Below are positions 6,304 through 8,761 of a stretch of 8,761 bases of DNA, in pieces; within the stretch, counting starts at the first letter, position 1, and every line of letters begins with the position of its first letter. The DNA is from Bacillota bacterium. GTDB taxonomy: Bacteria; Bacillota; Bacilli; Paenibacillales; NBRC-103111. The position numbers and the translations under genes are program-made. The notes beneath the pieces were generated by a model. The model saw only the letters and a list, made by a program, of their open reading frames with translations. It searched no databases and was not told the DNA's origin. The stretch lies in contig JAEWAA010000134.1 in the NCBI GenBank assembly GCA_023391955.1, positions 1-8,761 of the forward strand. The letters are read 5' to 3'.

Positions 6304-6669
6304 TCAGGTCCACTTGGCCGCCCACAGCTTCATTTCCTTCAAAATCTGGTGCAGATCCTGTCCCTTGGGGGTGAGGCGGTATTCCACCGTAACCGGTACG
6401 GTAGGAAATGCGTGGCGCTCCAGCACACCCTGCTCCTCCAGATGCCGCAGCGTGTCCGTTAATGCCTTGGGGCTGATGCCGGAAACGGTCCGCTGCAGCT
6501 CGCCAAAACGTTTGGTCCCGCAGAACAGCTCCCGGAGCACAAGAAACGCCCATTTGCCGCCGATCACATGCAAGGTCTTTTCAATGGAGCATTCAATCAC
6601 CGACGGTTGCTTCGGAATGTAGTTGCTGATGTTGGAGCGTGCAGCCTCGGCGAGTTTAGGTTGACACAT
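6304..6669 (-). CDS. HxlR-family transcriptional regulator
   Basis: A 121-residue winged-helix DNA-binding protein of the HxlR family (PF01638), cytoplasmic and dimeric. Members answer to electrophiles, quinones, aldehydes or oxidants. The signature is complete: C27 before IEKTLHVIGGKW (29-40), RELFCGTKRFGEL (46-58), SGISPKALTDTLRHLEEQG (63-81), and the wing VPVTVEYRLTPKG (91-103), ending in LWAAKW. C27 aligns with the conserved N-terminal cysteine used for redox sensing in YodB/HypR-type members; C2 and C50 are extra. The N-terminus runs about 15-20 residues longer than usual before that cysteine. The ATG is well supported by AGGAGG at 6684-6679, nine bases away. A tandem TTACAC repeat (6707-6712 and 6714-6719) lies in the leader. 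No strong promoter was recognised in 6670-6759. It heads the AI-2E and GNAT genes in one direction. Confidence 0.95.
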   Translation of the reverse strand: MCQPKLAEAARSNISNYIPKQPSVIECSIEKTLHVIGGKWAFLVLRELFCGTKRFGELQRTVSGISPKALTDTLRHLEEQGVLERHAFPTVPVTVEYRLTPKGQDLHQILKEMKLWAAKWT

Positions 6670-6759
6670 GTAAACGGTCCTCCTTGTCCGGAAAGTAGTA
6701 GGATATTTACACCTTACACAATGAAGAGAGCAGAAGCAATACTAACCGGTTCTTTTCCC

Positions 6760-6790
6760 AAAAAAAGGGCCCTCTCCATATGGAGAAGGC
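6760..6790 (-). terminator. Intrinsic terminator after thiH
   Basis: On the minus strand, GCCTTCTCC (6790-6782) pairs with GGAGAGGGC (6777-6769) across an ATAT loop: nine pairs with one G-U. Two C and seven T (6766-6760) follow. The stem starts 15 bases past the thiH stop, a clear end to the thiamin transcript that separates it from the HxlR gene. Confidence 0.92.
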
Positions 6791-6805
6791 ACTTGAAGAT
6801 TGAAT

Positions 6806-7933
6806 TTACAGACGAATGGCCTGTCCGGCCGGCTCCGCCAGGCAGTCCCAGTCCTTGAATACCGGCTGGAAGCCGGCCTTGTACAGCATACGCCGGATGT
6901 CCTCCACACTGCGGTCATCGGAAATTTCAAATTGAGGAGTGCCTTCTCCGGTGTGGCCGCCCACCTCCGTAGAGACTCCCGCCGACATTTTGGTAATGCC
7001 CAGATGCACCAGATGGTCCCGCAGCTCCCCGTTTTCCCGGGTGGACAGGGCGATTCCGGCCCGGGGCATAAACAGGCGGTAAGCCAGCAGAATCTGGACC
7101 AGGTTCCGGTCCGAAACAAGAGATTGGGGATCATATTCGCCCAGATACGGACGGAACCGGGGGGCGGACAGGCTGATTTCGCAATCCCGGTACTTGTCCT
7201 GCAGATAACGGGCGTGCATGCAGGCATGGAAGGCCTCCCGCCGCCACTCGTACATCCCCAGGAGCGCCCCAATATTCACATTGCGGAACCCGGCCTGACA
7301 TGCCCGCTCCGGCGCCTCCAGACGGTTGCGGTACACCCGTTTGGGGCCTTTCACGTGGATTTGGCTGTACGTATCCCGGTGGTACACCTCCTGGTACAAG
7401 GTGAGCCCGTCCGCACCCGCCTCCACCAGCTGGCGGTATTCCTCTGTGCGGAGGGGGAAGATTTCGATGCTCACGGAGGGGAAGAACTCCTGCAGGACAT
7501 GGACACAATCCACCAGGTAATCCATCGGCGTTGCCTGGCGGGATTCACCGGTCAGCATAAGCACATGCTTGAGGCCTGTGGCGGCGATGGTCTCGGCCTC
7601 CTTGCGCAGCTGGTCCATGGACAGACGTTTGCGGGGGAATTCAAAGTCGGCGCTAAAGCTGCAATACGTGCATTTATTGATACAGAAGTCGGATACATAC
7701 ATCGGGGTAAACAGCTGCATGGCGTACCCGAAGTGGGTCCGGGTCAACCGTTGGGCCTTCTGTGCCATTAACTCCAGAAAAGGCTCGGCGGCAGGAGAAA
7801 GAAGTGCCAGAAGATCCCGCTCCTCCAGCCGGTCCCGGGATAAGGCCCGGCGGACATCGTGCGGGCCAAGCTCTTTCCATAGTTCTTCGTAGGGATAATG
7901 CTCAAGCCGTTCCAGTATGGGGCCAAAGCTCAT
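6806..7933 (-). CDS. thiH: 2-iminoacetate synthase ThiH (radical SAM, thiamin thiazole synthesis)
   Basis: A radical S-adenosylmethionine enzyme that cleaves tyrosine to dehydroglycine (2-iminoacetate) and p-cresol. Dehydroglycine supplies the C2-N3 unit of the thiazole ring made by ThiG. From the chosen ATG it has 375 residues, normal for ThiH. The [4Fe-4S] motif is CINKCTYC (C84, C88, C91) in SDFCINKCTYCSF, preceded by the typical MQLFTPMYVSD. Further family stretches are LMLTGESR (125-132), EIFPL (157-161), GLTLYQEVYH (176-185) and SAPRFRP (256-262), with SAGVSTEVGGH (317-327) near the end. The ATG at 7933 is preferred because AGGAGG at 7947-7942 is eight bases upstream. The GTG at 7942 would sit on the Shine-Dalgarno itself. 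It lies 36 bases after thiG and is followed by a terminator. The enzyme is oxygen-sensitive, whereas B. subtilis uses the oxygen-requiring ThiO, so an anaerobic or facultative lifestyle is suggested. Confidence 0.96.
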   Translation of the reverse strand: MSFGPILERLEHYPYEELWKELGPHDVRRALSRDRLEERDLLALLSPAAEPFLELMAQKAQRLTRTHFGYAMQLFTPMYVSDFCINKCTYCSFSADFEFPRKRLSMDQLRKEAETIAATGLKHVLMLTGESRQATPMDYLVDCVHVLQEFFPSVSIEIFPLRTEEYRQLVEAGADGLTLYQEVYHRDTYSQIHVKGPKRVYRNRLEAPERACQAGFRNVNIGALLGMYEWRREAFHACMHARYLQDKYRDCEISLSAPRFRPYLGEYDPQSLVSDRNLVQILLAYRLFMPRAGIALSTRENGELRDHLVHLGITKMSAGVSTEVGGHTGEGTPQFEISDDRSVEDIRRMLYKAGFQPVFKDWDCLAEPAGQAIRL

Positions 7934-7941
7934 GGCCGTCA

Positions 7942-7947
7942 CCTCCT
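7942..7947 (-). promoter_or_regulatory. Ribosome binding site deciding the thiH start
   Basis: AGGAGG on the minus strand in the thiG-thiH gap, eight bases before ATG 7933. Its final G begins the alternative GTG codon at 7942, which rules that start out. Confidence 0.88.
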
Positions 7948-7969
7948 AGTTTAATTGGTGGGAATGCCG

Positions 7970-8740
7970 TCAGGCACCCAGGAATCCGGTGAGGGGCGAG
8001 GAAGCGGACGCCGCTTCCGTAACTGGCCCCAGTCCGGACAGGTAAGCCTGGCGTCCGGCCCGGACGGCGTCGCGGAAGGCCGCCGCCATGCCCATGGGAT
8101 CGCGGGCGGTGGCAATGGCCGTGTTAAGCAGGACGGCGGAGGCACCCATCTCCATGGCTTCCGCTGCTTCGGAGGGCCTGCCGATGCCGGCATCCACAAT
8201 AACGGGAATGTCCATTTCCTCAATCAGGATGCCGATAAGCTCCTTGGTTCTAAGCCCTCTGTTGGTTCCGATGGGCGAGCCCAGGGGCATAACGGCAGCT
8301 GCTCCGGCATCGCGCATTCTGACTGCGGCGGACAGATCGGGGCTCATGTACGGAAGCACCACAAACCCCTCCTCCGCCAGAATTTCCGTGGCACGTACCG
8401 TCTCCGCATTGTCGGGCAAAAGATGCTTCTGGTCCTTGATCACTTCAATCTTGACCCAGTTGCCCATACCCGCCGCCTTGGCCAGACGGGCGATGCGTAC
8501 CGCCTCCTCTGCGGTACGGGCGCCGGAGGTGTTGGGCAAAAGCACCATTTCCTTGGGAATATGGGTGAGGATATTCTCTTCCTGGGACGAGGGGTCAACC
8601 CGCCTCAGGGCAACGGTAATCACCTGGGCGCCGGAATTGGCGACCACCTCGGGAATCAGGGCGTTTCGGCTGTATTTGCCGGTGCCGATGAACAAACGGC
8701 TGGACAGGGCTTGGCCCCCGATATGAAACAAATCCTCCAT
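7970..8740 (-). CDS. thiG: Thiazole synthase ThiG
   Basis: A 256-residue cytoplasmic TIM-barrel enzyme that condenses 1-deoxy-D-xylulose 5-phosphate, dehydroglycine and the sulfur of ThiS thiocarboxylate into thiazole phosphate. Length is typical. The N-terminus (FHIGGQALSSRLFIGTGKY) and TVALRRVD (42-49) are family hallmarks. The Schiff-base lysine is K97 in NWVKIEV, with E99 beside it and D183 in PVIVDAGIG; these match K96, E98 and D182 of B. subtilis ThiG with a one-residue shift. PLGSPIGTN (152-160) and VLLNTAIA (203-210) complete the phosphate-binding and active-site loops. The ATG at 8740 has AGGAGG nine bases upstream. thiH follows 36 bases later, supplying the dehydroglycine. thiS, and perhaps thiF, would be expected just beyond the right edge but are not seen. 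Confidence 0.98.
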   Translation of the reverse strand: MEDLFHIGGQALSSRLFIGTGKYSRNALIPEVVANSGAQVITVALRRVDPSSQEENILTHIPKEMVLLPNTSGARTAEEAVRIARLAKAAGMGNWVKIEVIKDQKHLLPDNAETVRATEILAEEGFVVLPYMSPDLSAAVRMRDAGAAAVMPLGSPIGTNRGLRTKELIGILIEEMDIPVIVDAGIGRPSEAAEAMEMGASAVLLNTAIATARDPMGMAAAFRDAVRAGRQAYLSGLGPVTEAASASSPLTGFLGA

Positions 8741-8749
8741 GGATAAAAA

Positions 8750-8755
8750 CCTCCT
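8750..8755 (-). promoter_or_regulatory. thiG: Ribosome binding site of thiG
   Basis: AGGAGG on the minus strand, nine bases before the ATG at 8740. The window stops six bases further upstream, so whether thiG is first in its transcript or follows thiS, and whether a TPP riboswitch controls it, cannot be told. Confidence 0.85.
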
Positions 8756-8761
8756 TATAAT

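Noticed and set aside
7934..7942. GTG start at 7942 for ThiH, adding three residues
   Set aside because: The GTG overlaps the AGGAGG itself, leaving no spacing. ATG 7933 has ideal spacing of eight bases.
6800..8746. Plus-strand frames of 323 and 263 residues opposite thiH and thiG
   Set aside because: Antisense shadows of two unmistakable thiamin genes. No domain and no suitable start signals.
1..8761. CRISPR, toxin-antitoxin, phage defence, tRNA/rRNA, transposase or riboswitch
   Set aside because: No repeat-spacer array, no matching protein families, no tRNA-like cloverleaf or conserved riboswitch core was found on either strand. A TPP riboswitch, if any, would be outside the right edge.

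Overview
This is ordinary chromosomal DNA, probably from a mid-to-high-GC member of the Bacillota. The grounds are strong AGGAGG-type ribosome binding sites before nearly every gene, sigma-A-type promoters, U-tract terminators, and families typical of that phylum (HxlR and MarR regulators, AI-2E transporter, DUF3054). A Paenibacillaceae-like genus is a guess, not a demonstration. All eight protein genes lie on the minus strand, so the window reads from high to low coordinates.

Right end (8755 to 6760): thiG and thiH, two adjacent thiamin genes. ThiG forms the thiazole phosphate ring. ThiH is a radical-SAM enzyme that makes dehydroglycine from tyrosine. A strong intrinsic terminator follows thiH.

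Middle right (6760 to 4534): a likely operon of an HxlR-type redox/stress regulator, an AI-2E-family membrane protein and a YpeA-like GNAT acetyltransferase, closed by a second clear intrinsic terminator.

Middle (about 4530 to 4213): roughly 320 bp without a credible gene. It holds a MITE-like block with 9-bp perfect inverted ends (GTGGACATT / AATGTCCAC) and internal direct repeats.

Middle left (4212 to 513): a MarR-family regulator and a 1043-residue MMPL/RND-type exporter overlap by 4 bp. They are driven by a promoter with perfect consensus hexamers (TTGACA-18-TATAAT). A 5-3-5 palindrome at the predicted transcription start looks like the MarR operator, so this reads as a self-repressed efflux module.

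Left end (468 to 1): a small four-helix membrane protein (DUF3054-like) with its own extended -10 promoter, cut by the window edge.

I did not find a convincingly new multi-gene system. The best leads are the MITE-like intergenic block, the MarR operator/promoter arrangement, and the large coiled-coil insertion in the MMPL protein.
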